Part shown: positions 22,746 to 32,855 of the stretch, one piece after another
Position numbering within the stretch: the first letter of the stretch is position 1
How the letters are laid out: the number at the start of each line of letters is the position of its first letter
From: Callorhinus ursinus
Lineage: Eukaryota > Chordata > Mammalia > Carnivora > Otariidae
Length of the DNA stretch: 64,000 nucleotides
Assembly: GCF_003265705.1 (NCBI RefSeq)
Contig: NW_020312785.1
Span: forward strand, 19,744,968-19,808,967
Direction: 5' to 3'
Position numbers and translations under genes: made by a program
The notes under the pieces: generated by a model
What the model was told of the DNA's origin: nothing
The model's input: only the letters and a program-made list of their open reading frames with translations
Databases searched by the model: none

Positions 22746-23169
22746 AGAGATCAAGGTAGAGAGTAAGCTTACTCTCTGGCATTCCTCTTCTGATCCAAGC
22801 GCATACATAGATAAAATGATGAAAACTAATTACACAGCCCAGGCTCACAAACAAGGCAAATATATATAAGTGAAGACAATGCAAAGTGATTAGTGGGACG
22901 AAAGCCAGGAGGAGGCAAATGGGCTAGAAGTCTAAGAGTGCTTATATGAAATGCCGGAGGTTTTAGAAGATTTGTCAGGCTCACTCAAGTCAGGAGCGGG
23001 GGTGGGGTTGAAAATGTTACTCACTCACATAGTCTGAGACATATCAAGCATTTAATCTAGAGTTGTTTAAGGACACCTTAATTGAATAAGTGACTAAGGT
23101 TAAACCAATATCTTACTATGGAGCAGAAAATCCTGTCTACCACTGTAAAACCTAGCTCTGGACTGACTT
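22746..23169. other. No recognised element between two L2 fragments
   Basis: Includes a small purine-rich patch at 22990-23008. No gene or RNA supported. Confidence 0.45.
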
Positions 23170-23860
23170 TCAGGATCTAGGTGAACCTCCAAACATTGGA
23201 CTGCCCCAGGGCCCAGTCTTCCCACCTCTTCTCTGGATGCATTTACTCTGATGACATGGCCCATGTTCATATATTTAAATACCATCCACATCCTGATGAC
23301 TCCCAAGTTTATACTGACAGCTTGGACACTCCCCTTTACTTCAGATTCACACATCTAGTTGCCTACTTGTTATCTCTATCTGGATATTTCAAACTAGAAC
23401 TCCTCATTTTTCCCCAGACCTTGCTCTACTCGTGGTATTCTCCATCTTGGTTAATGGCAAATCTGTCCTTTTCAACATGGAGACTGAAAACTTTGGTGTA
23501 ATCTTTTCCTCTTCTCTTTCTGTTAGCCCACATCTCATCTGCCAGCAAATCTTGATTTCTCCACTTTCAAAACATATCCAAAATATGACCACCTCTCATT
23601 ATCTCTACAATGGCCACCTTGGCCCAAGTGCTCAATCTCTCACCTGGATTATTGCAATTCCTTCATGGTCCCCCTGGTTGTACTGCTGCCCTCCTATTGT
23701 CTAATATCAATATGGCAACCTGAGGGAAATATGAAACATGTCAGTCATTTCATATCACATTTCTTATCACATCACAGCTTAAAATGTTTGAAAAGTTTTC
23801 TGTCTCTTCAGAGTAAAATCCAAAGTCTTTATAATGCCTCATGTTCTAAAATGAAGAATG
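23170..23860 (+). mobile_element. L2 LINE fragment, reverse-transcriptase C-terminal half
   Basis: Sense-strand L2: 'ggactgccccagggcccag' (remnant of the LPQGSxLGP motif), then His-Pro-Asp-Asp-Ser near 23289-23303 where the family has YADDS. These are followed by 'gttaatggcaaatctgtcc', 'cacctggattattgcaattc' and 'agagtaaaatccaaagtc'. A 106-codon frame (23181-23501) and a 90-codon frame (23432-23704) are L2 relics in different phases, joined by a frameshift. Confidence 0.88.
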
Positions 23861-24015
23861 ATGCTACCTATTGTTTAAATATGCACGTGTAAGTAGTAAT
23901 AGTATAAAACCATGCATGGGCATGAGAGCTTGAATTGTTACCTATAGTGAGGGAGAGAGGGTCCTGAGTTTCTAGACAAATACACGGGGCTTCAGTTTGC
24001 TCAGAGGCATCTGTG

Positions 24016-24222
24016 TTTTTTTTTTTTTTTTTTTTAAGATTTTATTTATTTGACAGAGAGAAAGAGACAGTGAGAGAGGGAACACAAGCAGGGGGAGTGG
24101 GAGAGGGAGAAGCAGGCTTCCCGCGGAGCAGGGAGCCTGATGCGGGGCTTGATCCCAGGACCCTGGGACACTGACCTGAGCCGAAGGCAGATGGTTAATG
24201 GCTGAGCCACCCAGGTGCCCCA
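24016..24222 (-). mobile_element. Can-SINE
   Basis: Poly-T of about 20, TTTATTTATTTGACAGAG, GA-rich body, head ending GAGCCACCCAGGTGCCCC. An imperfect flank repeat (gctcagaggcatctgtg and gctcagaaggcatgtg) marks the target duplication. Confidence 0.93.
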
Positions 24223-24237
24223 GCTCAGAAGGCATGT

Positions 24238-25089
24238 GTAAGAGGGTGACTGTAATGGGAGCCTGTGCGATCTCAACTGAAAATGCCCTGGAGGGAAGGA
24301 GACATGGGGGCTGATGAATGGAAGAGACCTATGGTTCCAAGGTATTGCAAGCCTATGGAGGAGGGGTGGCTGGCCACTTGAGCTGGATGGATGGGGGTTA
24401 TGGCTGATTCACAGGTCTTTTTGTGAAGGTCTCCTCCCTCAACCAGGTGCACAAATTTTGTGGGACATTTATCAGTTTTGCTGAGTTCTGGCCTCTGCAC
24501 TTTCAAAGTACACAACTGGCTTCTCCCAGGTTCTATAATCATCCTGGAGCCCGAGTTGGGAGAAACTCCATAGCAGCTGAGTAAAGTACCTCATTTCTGT
24601 CTTGGTGATGAATCCAGTCTTTTGGTCTACAATCTGTATTCCCTTATAGTGAATTTTCTACCAGTCTTTATTGTCCGTTCTGGTTTTGGCACGGTTTGTG
24701 ACCCTGCATCTCAGTATTTGCTAGACATCCAATTGTTTCATCTACCTTTTAGATTAAAAAAGAAGTTGAAATGCACTTTGTGGTGAATATGATAAAAATA
24801 TATTAATGGAAGCAGCATGAAAGCAAGAACCAGACTGAACAGGTAGTCAAAGTGCAGGGACTTCTTACAGGCTTGTTGCCTGGCCACCACTGGAATAGCT
24901 GTCCCCTCCCATTGCCATGGAGGAGCTTGCTTTGCCGGTGGAGAGTGATGTCTTAAGTTACTCAGCAGAAATAGCTGCACCATGGACAAAACGGCCTAAT
25001 ACACTCTCATGTCTTTTCTTTCTTTAACTAGGACTCTCTTTTTGCATTTCTGAATTAAATTCTTATCCTCCAAGTATCAATATAAATGC
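24238..25089. other. No recognised gene or repeat
   Basis: Unique-looking. Minus-strand frames of 89 (24273-24542) and 83 codons (24738-24989) have no family features. Confidence 0.5.
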
Positions 25090-25190
25090 CTTAAAGTTAC
25101 TACTACCTATCTTGCAGAGTTATTATAAGGTTCTAGAAAATACATACCTATTTACCATATAATAGATGCTTAGTAAATAGTATCATTTCC
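25090..25190 (+). mobile_element. MIR 3' fragment
   Basis: 'ctacctatcttgcagagtt', 'attataaggttctag' and 'aatagatgcttagtaaatag' match the 3' half of MIR. Confidence 0.5.
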
Positions 25191-25214
25191 TAGACAGCTT
25201 GTGATCTTTTTGAG

Positions 25215-25300
25215 GTATATATAGAGAGGTATATAGAGTACATATATACATATGTATATCATAGGTGTATGTATATTGTATGTGTATATATATACATATC
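25215..25300. repeat. TA/TG-rich low-complexity tract
   Basis: Alternating tatata, tatgta and gtgtata units with near-palindromic pieces. Probably an unstable simple repeat. Confidence 0.8.
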
Positions 25301-26009
25301 CTATATTTATGCACTTTATCACTTGGCAAATGCCAAGAAAATGCCAGAGCCTGGATAAATTTAGATGATTATTCTGAATACTTTCAATAGAGTACCTACA
25401 GACTCTGCCACAAGAGGCTTAGAGAGGTACTCAAGAGACCATTTGTACGTTCGCAAAGAATGAAAATAAAGTCTGAGTATCAAGTTGACCCTGACCTTTA
25501 GAGAATGTAGAGGGTAATGTGTCTTAAATAGTGAACTGTATTTGCACAATATCTGCAGTGCGTTGGTCCCAGCCCTTCAATGTATGGCACATTCCAGACC
25601 TCCTTGCTCTCACTGCCTTGTTCTTACATGTTTGTTCTGTAATTAACCTTGGGAAACTCCCCCCTCCATCTTTACTTCTCTATATTCTTCCTAATAATCA
25701 TTTCACCAGCTCAGAGTTGTGGCTTGATCAACATCTAAGGTTTTGATTTCTCAGACTCATTACAAGCTGGCGATATGCCATTGTCTTCAGCATTAGCCAG
25801 TTCTAGTGAGTAGAAAATTAATTTATCTACTTAAGAAAATTCATGTTTTTTTTTTTTCTTTTTTGACTTCCGTTGCTCTGTTTGCCTAAGAAAGATTCAA
25901 CATAAAAATCTCCCTTCTTAAAAGGGAGATGATTTATAAATCATTTCTACTCAGTCATAAAGATTTTTAAAGAGTGCTTTGGAAGACTTTGGATGTCAGG
26001 AAAACATCA
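25301..26009. other. No recognised gene or repeat
   Basis: Contains a perfect 9-bp hairpin, arms atctccctt (25908-25916) and aagggagat (25922-25930), with a 5-base loop. No T-run follows, and nothing else is supported. Confidence 0.5.
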
Positions 26010-26195
26010 TAGGCTCTTCCACTTGGTGGCTCTTTGGGTAAATCTGGTGTTTTAAAAGCTCTGTATCTCACTGCCCTTGTCTGATAAGCTCAGATAATAG
26101 TGTTTACATCCTGAAATTGTATAATTAAGTGATCTAAGTAACCCATGTAAAACACATAGCCATGTGCCTACCTTAAAGTTAATGCTACATGAAAA
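26010..26195 (+). mobile_element. MIR element
   Basis: 'ccacttggtggctctttggg', 'tctgataagctcagataata', 'taagtaacccatgtaaaac' and 'atagccatgtgcctacc' follow MIR order from tRNA-related part to 3' end. Confidence 0.55.
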
Positions 26196-26199
26196 TGTG

Positions 26200-26960
26200 G
26201 GTCCCTGCCATCATGGAAGTTACAATTTACTTAGAAGATGAATGAACATATTTAAAATTGAATAAAGCGTTCTGCAGTACTGAACTTGAGTGAGCACCTT
26301 TATTCAAGGAAAAGACATGGGCTGACATCTGTGATAAGGACTTAAGTTGTACCAGGAGGGCGGAAGAGGAAAGATCAGTGAGTGCAGGAGTAGGGAGCTT
26401 TATCACTTACAGAACCTTAAAAGAGTGATCAACACTACAATGAAGTATTTGAGATTTCATCTGCACTCTGAACGAGGGATACAACTTGGGGAGATCCCTA
26501 TTAGGCGGGCAGTGGGAGGGATGGCATGAGCTGCAATGTTATAGCAATAGGAATAATTTTTTACCTATATGGGAAAGAATGAGATAATCAGCTAATCAGA
26601 ACTGAAAGTTTGCTTGGGGACCAGCATAAAAAACTTGGAGAGAGAGGTTATATCTATTCAGAGATTTAAAATATGCAAATTCACTTTATCCTAAAGGAAA
26701 TTTGGAGAACTGTCAGGTTAGTGACATGACGGGACAGGGCTTTAGTATGATTATCTCTGGCTGTTGTGTATGCAGGATGGCATCAGACGTAGGAAACACT
26801 GGGGCAAAGCAGCTTGTTAGATGATGAGAGTGATACTGGTTTGTGAGATGGGAATAGTGGCAAATGTGAGTAAAGGAGAAATGGTATGCCCTAGAGCCAC
26901 TCTCAATAGAGAATGTAGAGGGTTTGGTGGTAGATTCCAAACAGGAAATTAACAAGAGGT
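26200..26960 (-). mobile_element. L2 LINE fragment
   Basis: 'ccctgccatcatggaagtt', 'gagatttaaaatatgc', 'gtgacatgacgggacagggc', 'gattatctctggctgttgtg' and 'gatactggtttgtgagatg' follow the antisense L2 order (3' end towards the reverse transcriptase). Decayed. Confidence 0.65.
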
Positions 26961-27440
26961 AACCATCAAAGATGATCTAGATGAGCATTTATTCATCAAA
27001 CTCAGAAGGTTCATTCCGTTCACCAAAGAAATCTTTGAAAATGTTCTTTGGGAAAGTGTTCACTGAAATCTGAGTGACAAATGAGACAAAACAAAATCCT
27101 ATGTTTTTTTAAGGTAACCTATGTGTTGACTGGTTTATCCAGAGAGACAAAGTAAATATCAATGCCAAGTTGTTTTGCCTGGCACCCAATGACCTACAGA
27201 ATTAAAATGGGAAGACATAGATACCTTGTATTTTATTCACACCTTATGCTCCTTTGCGTGGTGGAGTCAAACTCAGAAGAGATCCGAAAAGAGTTCCTGC
27301 TCTTCTCTAAATGTGGCGATGGCTACTCTAACAAGAAAGAGCTTGTTCCCATCCTGTCAATTATCATGTGACCTGAAATTTCTTCTGTGGTTGGCTTTCA
27401 CCCCATGTGCCTGTCTGACCCTACTTTTTCCCTTTCATCA
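26961..27440. other. No recognised gene or repeat
   Basis: Unique-looking. Two overlapping plus-strand frames (69 and 74 codons) cross the same bases in different phases and are not convincing. Confidence 0.5.
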
Positions 27441-27453
27441 ATGGTGGTGAATG

Positions 27454-27649
27454 GGGGCGCCTGGGTGGCTCAGTTGGTTAAGCGACTGCCTTCGGCTCAG
27501 GTCATGATCCTGGAGTCCTGGGATCGAGTCCCACATTGGGCTTCCTGCTCAGCAGGGAGTCTGCTTCTCCCTCTGACCCTCTTCCCTCTCGTGCTTTCTA
27601 TCTCTCATTCTCTCTCTCTCTGAAATAAATAAATAAAATCTTAAAAAAA
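27454..27649 (+). mobile_element. Can-SINE, CTCATTCTCTCTCTCT-tail subtype
   Basis: Starts GGGGCGCCTGGGTGGCTCAG with a clear A box (TGGCTCAGTTGG) and B box (GGATCGAGTCCC), and ends AAATAAATAAATAAAATCTT plus A-run. Perfect 13-bp target duplication atggtggtgaatg at 27441-27453 and 27650-27662. One of the least decayed copies here. Confidence 0.97.
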
Positions 27650-27808
27650 ATGGTGGTGAATGCTCTACTCCTCATCATTGACAACAGGCTCACATCAGGT
27701 GATCCACCCCAATGGGGAACAGTAAAAATAACACAAGGTCAAAAAAAATTGAACTGAATTAAAAATGTGGTAAGTGGAAAAGTATACACATAAAATTATA
27801 TCTTTTAG

Positions 27809-28000
27809 GGGCTACTGGGTGGTTCAGTCGTCAAGCGTCTGCCTTCAGCTAAGGTCATGAGTCCGGGGTCCTGGGATCAAGCCTGCATCGGGCTCCCTGC
27901 TCGGCCGGGAGCCTGCTTCTCCCTCTCCCACTCCCCCTGCTTGTGTTCCCTCTCTTGGCTGTGTCTCTCTCTGTCAAATAAGTAAATAAAATCTTCAAAA
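27809..28000 (+). mobile_element. Can-SINE, CTGTCAAATAAGTAAATAAA subtype
   Basis: Head 'gggctactgggtggttcag' is slightly mutated. The body has CCCACTCCCCCTGCTTGTG and the tail AATAAAATCTTC plus A-run. A 17-bp target duplication with one mismatch lies at 27792-27808 and 28001-28017. Confidence 0.95.
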
Positions 28001-28098
28001 AAAATTATACCTTTTAGCACAACCTTTAAAAAAGAAATTATATCAAGAGAACAGACCTAGAGAGATCATTTAATCCATTCAAATGGCATCTGGTAGAG

Positions 28099-28576
28099 CA
28101 ATGGTGCTCGACCTTGACTGTATATGACAGTTACATGGGGAGCTTCTAAAAGACAATTTCTAGATCTCATTCCCATAGATTTTTTTTTTCAAAAAAATTT
28201 TTCTTATGATGAGAACTTCTAAGATCTCTTAGCAACTTCTAAATATACAATACAGTATTATTAACTATAGACACTATGCTCTACAATTATATCCTCAGAA
28301 CTTATTTTAAACTGGAAGTTTGTATATTCAATGGTATGTAGTGGGGCCCCTGATATCAGTAATGTTTTGAAGTTTCCCCAGGTGATCACTATCAATTGCA
28401 GTCGGATTTGAGCGATAGTCTCCATGAGGGTCATCTGAGGCACTTATAAAAATACCAGTGCCTGGGTTCAACTCTCAAAAGATTCTCATTTAAGTGTTTT
28501 TGGGTGGAACCCAGGCCTTTGTAGGTTCAAAAGCTCTCCAGGTGATTCTTATGTAAAAGCAGTTTGAGATTCAATG
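28099..28576. mobile_element. hAT-type MITE (Charlie/MER5-like group), split by an L1 piece
   Basis: The outer parts (28099-28180 and 28336-28576) resemble the common hAT MITE with 'catcagaatcacctgaggc' type core: 'cttataaaaataccagtgcc', 'aagattctcatttaag', 'ctctccaggtgattcttatg'. The middle (28181-28335) is antisense L1 3' sequence. Diverged. Confidence 0.5.
28181..28335 (-). mobile_element. L1 LINE 3' fragment inside hAT MITE
   Basis: 'cttatgatgagaacttcta', 'tctcttagcaacttctaaat', 'acagtattattaactataga' and 'actggaagtttgtatattc' are a well-known antisense L1M 3' run. Confidence 0.7.
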
Positions 28577-28583
28577 GGCTGAT

Positions 28584-28758
28584 CAGTGGCTCTCAAACCT
28601 CAGAATCCTTTGGAGAGGTTGTTGACACAAAGTTGCCGGATTGCAGCCCCGGAGACTGAATCAGTCCCTGTGTGTGGGGCCAGAGAATTTATGTGCCTAA
28701 TAAATTCCCAGATTAGGCTGTTGCCCTTCATCTGTAGACCACACTCTAAGAACCACTG
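28584..28758. mobile_element. hAT-type MITE (Charlie/MER5-like), complete ends
   Basis: 175 bp. Terminal inverted repeats cagtggctctcaaac (left) and cttagaaccactg-type (right, 'ctaagaaccactg'). The flanking 8-mers (gggctgat and aagtaaaa) do not match, so the target duplication has decayed or the end calls are off by a little. Confidence 0.65.
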
Positions 28759-28795
28759 AAGTAAAAATATTTCATGTTAAAATATCTCCATGCAG

Positions 28796-28981
28796 TTACC
28801 AGGGGGTTGGTGTTGGGGGTGGGGGGGGTTGGTTGAATAGGCAATGGGGATTAAGGAGGGCAATTGTTATGATGAGCACCGGTGTGGTATGGAGGTGTAG
28901 AATCACTATATTGTACACCTGTAACCAATATTACATTTTATGTTAACTAACTGGAGCTTAAATTAAAACTTAAAAAATATG
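28796..28981 (+). mobile_element. 5'-truncated L1 3' end (carnivore L1)
   Basis: Starts at a G-rich tract (ggggg, ggggg, gggggggg within 28802-28828), then 'gaatcactatattgtacacc', 'ttatgttaactaactggagc' and an A-rich end. Flanked by tatctcca(t/a)gcag at 28783-28795 and 28982-28994, its target duplication with one mismatch. Confidence 0.85.
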
Positions 28982-28994
28982 TATCTCCAAGCAG

Positions 28995-30136
28995 AAGATT
29001 ATCCAGTATATTTGTAAATATGTTCTAATACTTCAGTCTTGCCCTCATTCAATCTACCTGGTTTCCTTAGCAATATTGTGATATATTCAGGTCTTAGTGT
29101 TTTGCAGTTGGAAGGCTTACTGTTTAAAGTGACGTGACCAGTGAATCCATATTTACTTTACTAGTTACCAATTAATTTCTTCACTTTCTATCCCACCCCC
29201 TTCAGAAGAGTGATGAATTATTTTGTAATTTCAGTTCAGAAGAATCTAAGCAAATAATTGCTAAGAATTCGTAATTTGATTTTCTGCTTGTAGGGGTTAA
29301 AGTCCACTAATCCACGTTAATTCTTTAAAAATTGTATAAAGACCAAAGAGTAGGAGGCACTGATAAGACACCACTGTAGATATCATACAATAAGCTAAGG
29401 TCATGTTGACCCATAGTGTGAGAGAACATCTACTAAGCACAAAAGGAAACAAATTGTTACATTTTATTCTTTCAGTGGTTGTAAAGGAAAGAAGACATTT
29501 GGAGGAACAGGATTAATAAAACATTAAAATAACTAGCAAGAAAGACCAATAATTAAAGACGTACTATAAGTCAGACCCAGCCTGAGCAATAGCTCTTCTC
29601 TTTTGATTCTGCATCTTTTTAATTACAGAAATAACAGTTCTACCTAGATCAGCCCTCCTCTGTCATCTCCAACAGGTACAAAGCCAGTTTAAGAAAAAAA
29701 AGGCTTAAAAAACGATTCATGCTTTTGCTTCCCTTTTTTTGTTTTTTTCCACCTAGTTACTCTGGAAAATGTAAAGGGTAGCTGAACCATCGAGTACAAT
29801 GACTTCTACATGGCAGGCCCACATCACATCACAGTTGTTGGATTATTCCACAGAAGATTCTCTCAACCACCCGTCAGTGGTCTCGGAGGTAAACAAATCA
29901 GAGAGGCTAGGAGCATTGCTGTAAAGCACTGGACAAGTGGAAATCTTTCCTCTTTCCTCAAAAGGCAGATTGTGATGGCAAGGTGAGCGCTGCTCAATCC
30001 ATGAAAAGTTTAAACTAAAAAAAAAAAAAAAAAAAGATTTCGTAAAAATACAAAAAGCAGCTGGCTCTGTGGCTCTAGATTTTAATTATACAAGAGACTT
30101 TATTCAGGGGACCAAAATGTTGAGAGTATATCAAGG
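28995..30136. other. No recognised gene or repeat
   Basis: AT-rich unique sequence with a poly-A run near 30018-30036 and short tandem 'cacatcacatcacag' near 29821. No gene supported. Confidence 0.5.
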
Positions 30137-30150
30137 AGGAGGATATTTTC

Positions 30151-30319
30151 TTTTTTCTTCTTCTTTTTTTTTAATTTATTTGACAGAGACACAGCGAGAG
30201 AGGGAGCACAAGCAGGGGGAGCGGGAGAGGGAGAAGCAGACTCCCCGCTGAGCAGAGAGCCAGCCGTGGGGCTCCATCCCAGGACCCACCGATCATGACC
30301 TGAGCCACCCAGGCGCCCC
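30151..30319 (-). mobile_element. Can-SINE with internal deletion in the tRNA head
   Basis: Target duplication aggaggatattttc (30137-30150 and 30320-30333). Compared with sibling copies, about 28-30 bases are missing between 'gacctgagcc' and 'acccaggcgcccc', removing much of the A-box side of the promoter. Confidence 0.93.
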
Positions 30320-30333
30320 AGGAGGATATTTTC

Positions 30334-30714
30334 AACCAGGCCAGTGAAATTGACACCTTTGATGTTAACACATATATATAGTAGTAGACTTGAAATTTGA
30401 AGGCAGGAATTTTGTTAAGTCAACGCTCTATGTTTTTTCTTGTATATTAAGGTCAGGTCATTAAATGAAAGCGCTCTCCATCCCAAAGTCCTCTATTACA
30501 CCATTGTGCTTAATTAATCATGGACATCTTACATTGGGTTCCTTTGCGATATAAGAAATTTCCATTAAAATTTTTTGAAAGAATAAATAACACATATCTT
30601 AGAAAACAAGGAATAAAATGCAAGGAAATTTAGATGGGTAAGAAAGTTTACATGATTCTTTAAATAAATGAATATATATAATAATAAAAATTGTGGTACC
30701 CTACAATTGCACAG
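30334..30714. other. No recognised gene or repeat
   Basis: Short AT-rich unique stretch. Nothing supported. Confidence 0.5.
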
Positions 30715-30915
30715 CAGCTTTATATTTTCAAATCTCTTGTTTTATCACTAAAATAACCATAAATCAGGTAGATACGTGATATTGGCATTTGACAGATGTA
30801 TAAACTGAGGCAAGGAGAAATTAAGTATCTGTTAAAGTCAAAAAAAGCTTGTTGGTAATGCAACTGAGACTTAAAAACACATATTCTAAATCCCAGCGTT
30901 AGTCATCTCTTTTCT
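30715..30915 (-). mobile_element. MIR element
   Basis: 'ggcatttgacagatgtataa', 'actgaggcaaggagaaatta', 'gcttgttggtaatgcaactg' and 'cacatattctaaatccc' match MIR read antisense, core first. Confidence 0.65.
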
Positions 30916-31014
30916 AAAGATAGTGTCAGAATATAGAAATAAATCTCAAATTGTAGACACTATTCTGCATTCCATATAAATTTTTCCCAAAAGGTAATTA
31001 AAATGAACCACTTA

Positions 31015-31075
31015 AAGATAATGCAAATAAAGCACTTTGCTAAATGCCTGACACATAGCAGCATTTACTCTCACA
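31015..31075 (+). mobile_element. Possible MIR 3' fragment
   Basis: 'gcaaataaagcactttgc' and 'gcctgacacatagcagc' resemble the MIR 3' end. Too short for certainty. Confidence 0.35.
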
Positions 31076-31194
31076 TTCAGTATTCAATTTTTTTCTGACT
31101 TTAAGACTAAACTTTTTCATATTATATTAACTCACATTATAATCAAGATTTAACATGAGTATTTCTGGGTCTCAAATGAGCCTTTGTTTGATTC

Positions 31195-31690
31195 AACAAC
31201 TATTATTGAGAATCTCTTACCTCCAGGGCAAGGTTCTCAGTGCCACAGATAGAAGGGTTAACAGAAGAGATGAGGATTCAGTTCTCCTTTCACATTCTTA
31301 AGAGAAATGAGACTATAAAGGAGTAAACAAATAAATATATAGAGATCATGATAAAGCTCTGAAGAAAATAATGGTAGTATTATAATATTATATATTACAT
31401 ATATAATATTACAATAATATATAACATATAATATTATTATTATATAATAATGGTAATATTATAACTTGGAAATGTAATAGCAAATGACAGGGGAGGGAGT
31501 TGAGAGTCAAATTTAGATGAGTGGTCAGTTAAGGATCCTCTGAGAAGGTGACATCTGACATAAAACTAAATGGCAAGAAGGAGGTAGCTGTGTGCATAAC
31601 ACTAGGAGGAGAGCATTTCAAGCAGAAGACACACAGAGACGAGGTACAAAGGCCTGGGGGACAGGGTAGTGAGGGTGGTACTCAGCGAGA
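31195..31690 (-). mobile_element. L2 LINE 3' fragment, interrupted by AT tract
   Basis: 'caactattattgagaatctc', 'ggcaaggttctcagtgcca', 'ctctgagaaggtgacatctg', 'gagagcatttcaagcagaag' and 'gtacaaaggcctggggg' follow the antisense L2 3' order. An AT-rich expansion at 31370-31450 lies inside. Confidence 0.7.
31370..31450. repeat. AT-rich near-palindromic tract
   Basis: Built from repeated taatatta, tatata and attataat units that can fold into several alternative hairpins. It lies inside an L2 relic and probably grew by slippage. Confidence 0.8.
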
Positions 31691-31967
31691 GGATTCTATA
31701 GAGTCGATTAGAAAAATTCATTTAGAAAATAAGACAACTTACTTAAAAATACTTATTCGGGTGTACCAAAGTCCCATCAATTATACACACCCATGGAGGT
31801 TAATAGGTTGATATCTCTACTGTAAAATTTTATAAGCCAATCTACTTTAAGACAAAGGGGCATGCTGTTTGAACATCCATTCTGGAGCCTGAAGCTCTTT
31901 GAAACTTGGGTAGACGGGGCTCTGTGAAGAAACAGAGGGCTAAGAAAAGCATAAAGGCTTTGAAATA

Positions 31968-32855
31968 CCCTAATTAAAAAATGGGCAAAGGATCTAAAAA
32001 GACATTTCTCCAAAGAAGATATTCAATGGCTTATAAGCATCTGAAAAGATGCTCAACATTATTAGCCATCATAGAAGTGCAAATCAAAACCACAATGAGA
32101 TTACACTTTACATTCACTAGGATGACTATAATAAACAAAGCAAAACAAAATAAAAACAGATGGATAATAATAAATTGGTGAGGATGTGGAGATTTGAACC
32201 CTCATATGTGTCTTCTGGGAATGTAAAATGGTGTAGCCACTTTGGAAAGCAATCTGATAGTTCCTAAAAGGTTAAACATAGCATTACCATATGAACCAGC
32301 AATCTTATTCTAGGTATATATCCAAGAGAAATGAAAATATGTGACCACATAAAACCTTGTACATGAATGTTCATAGCAGAGATATTCATAATAGCCCAGA
32401 AGGGGAAACAACTCAAATGTCCATCAGTGATGAATGTATATATAAAATGTGTTACATCCATACAATGGAATATTATTTGGCAACAAAAAGAAACGAAGTC
32501 CTGATACATGCTATAACATGGATGAAACTTGAAAACATTATACTAAGAGAAAGAAGCCAGTCATAAAGGATCACATACTTTAATGATACCATTTATATGT
32601 AACGTCCATGATAGGCAAATCTATAGAGATAGAAAGTAGATTGGTGGTTAACTCGGGCTGGGGGATATGGAGGGATTGGGGAGTAATGGCTAAGAGATGC
32701 TGGGTTTCTTTTTGTGGTGATGAAAATGTTCTAAAACTGATTGAGGTTCTGGTTGCATAACTCTGTGAATATACTAAAAGCCATTGAAATGTACACTTTA
32801 AATGAGCAGACTGCAGGTAGGTGAATTATATCTCAATAGAGCTGTTAAAAAACCA
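31968..32855 (+). mobile_element. L1 LINE 3' end (L1M class)
   Basis: Sense strand: 'aaaatgggcaaaggatcta', 'gacatttctccaaagaagat', 'gcaaatcaaaaccacaatga', 'ggtgaggatgtggagatt', 'acaatggaatattatttggc', 'ggatgaaacttgaaaac' and a 3'UTR with 'gaaatgtacactttaaatga'. This is the C-terminal ORF2 region and 3'UTR. Stops and indels are frequent, and residual frames of up to 69 codons occur. Confidence 0.92.

Noticed and set aside
23181..23704. Possible cellular reverse transcriptase gene
   Set aside because: L2 relic in two phases with a broken catalytic box and stops.
25908..25930. Hairpin as a terminator or regulatory RNA
   Set aside because: The 9-bp stem has no downstream U-run and no transcript context. 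Such hairpins are frequent by chance.
27464..27535. tRNA-like sequence with A and B boxes
   Set aside because: This is the tRNA-Lys-derived head of a Can-SINE. It lacks a full cloverleaf and is followed by the SINE body and tail. The same applies to the other copies.
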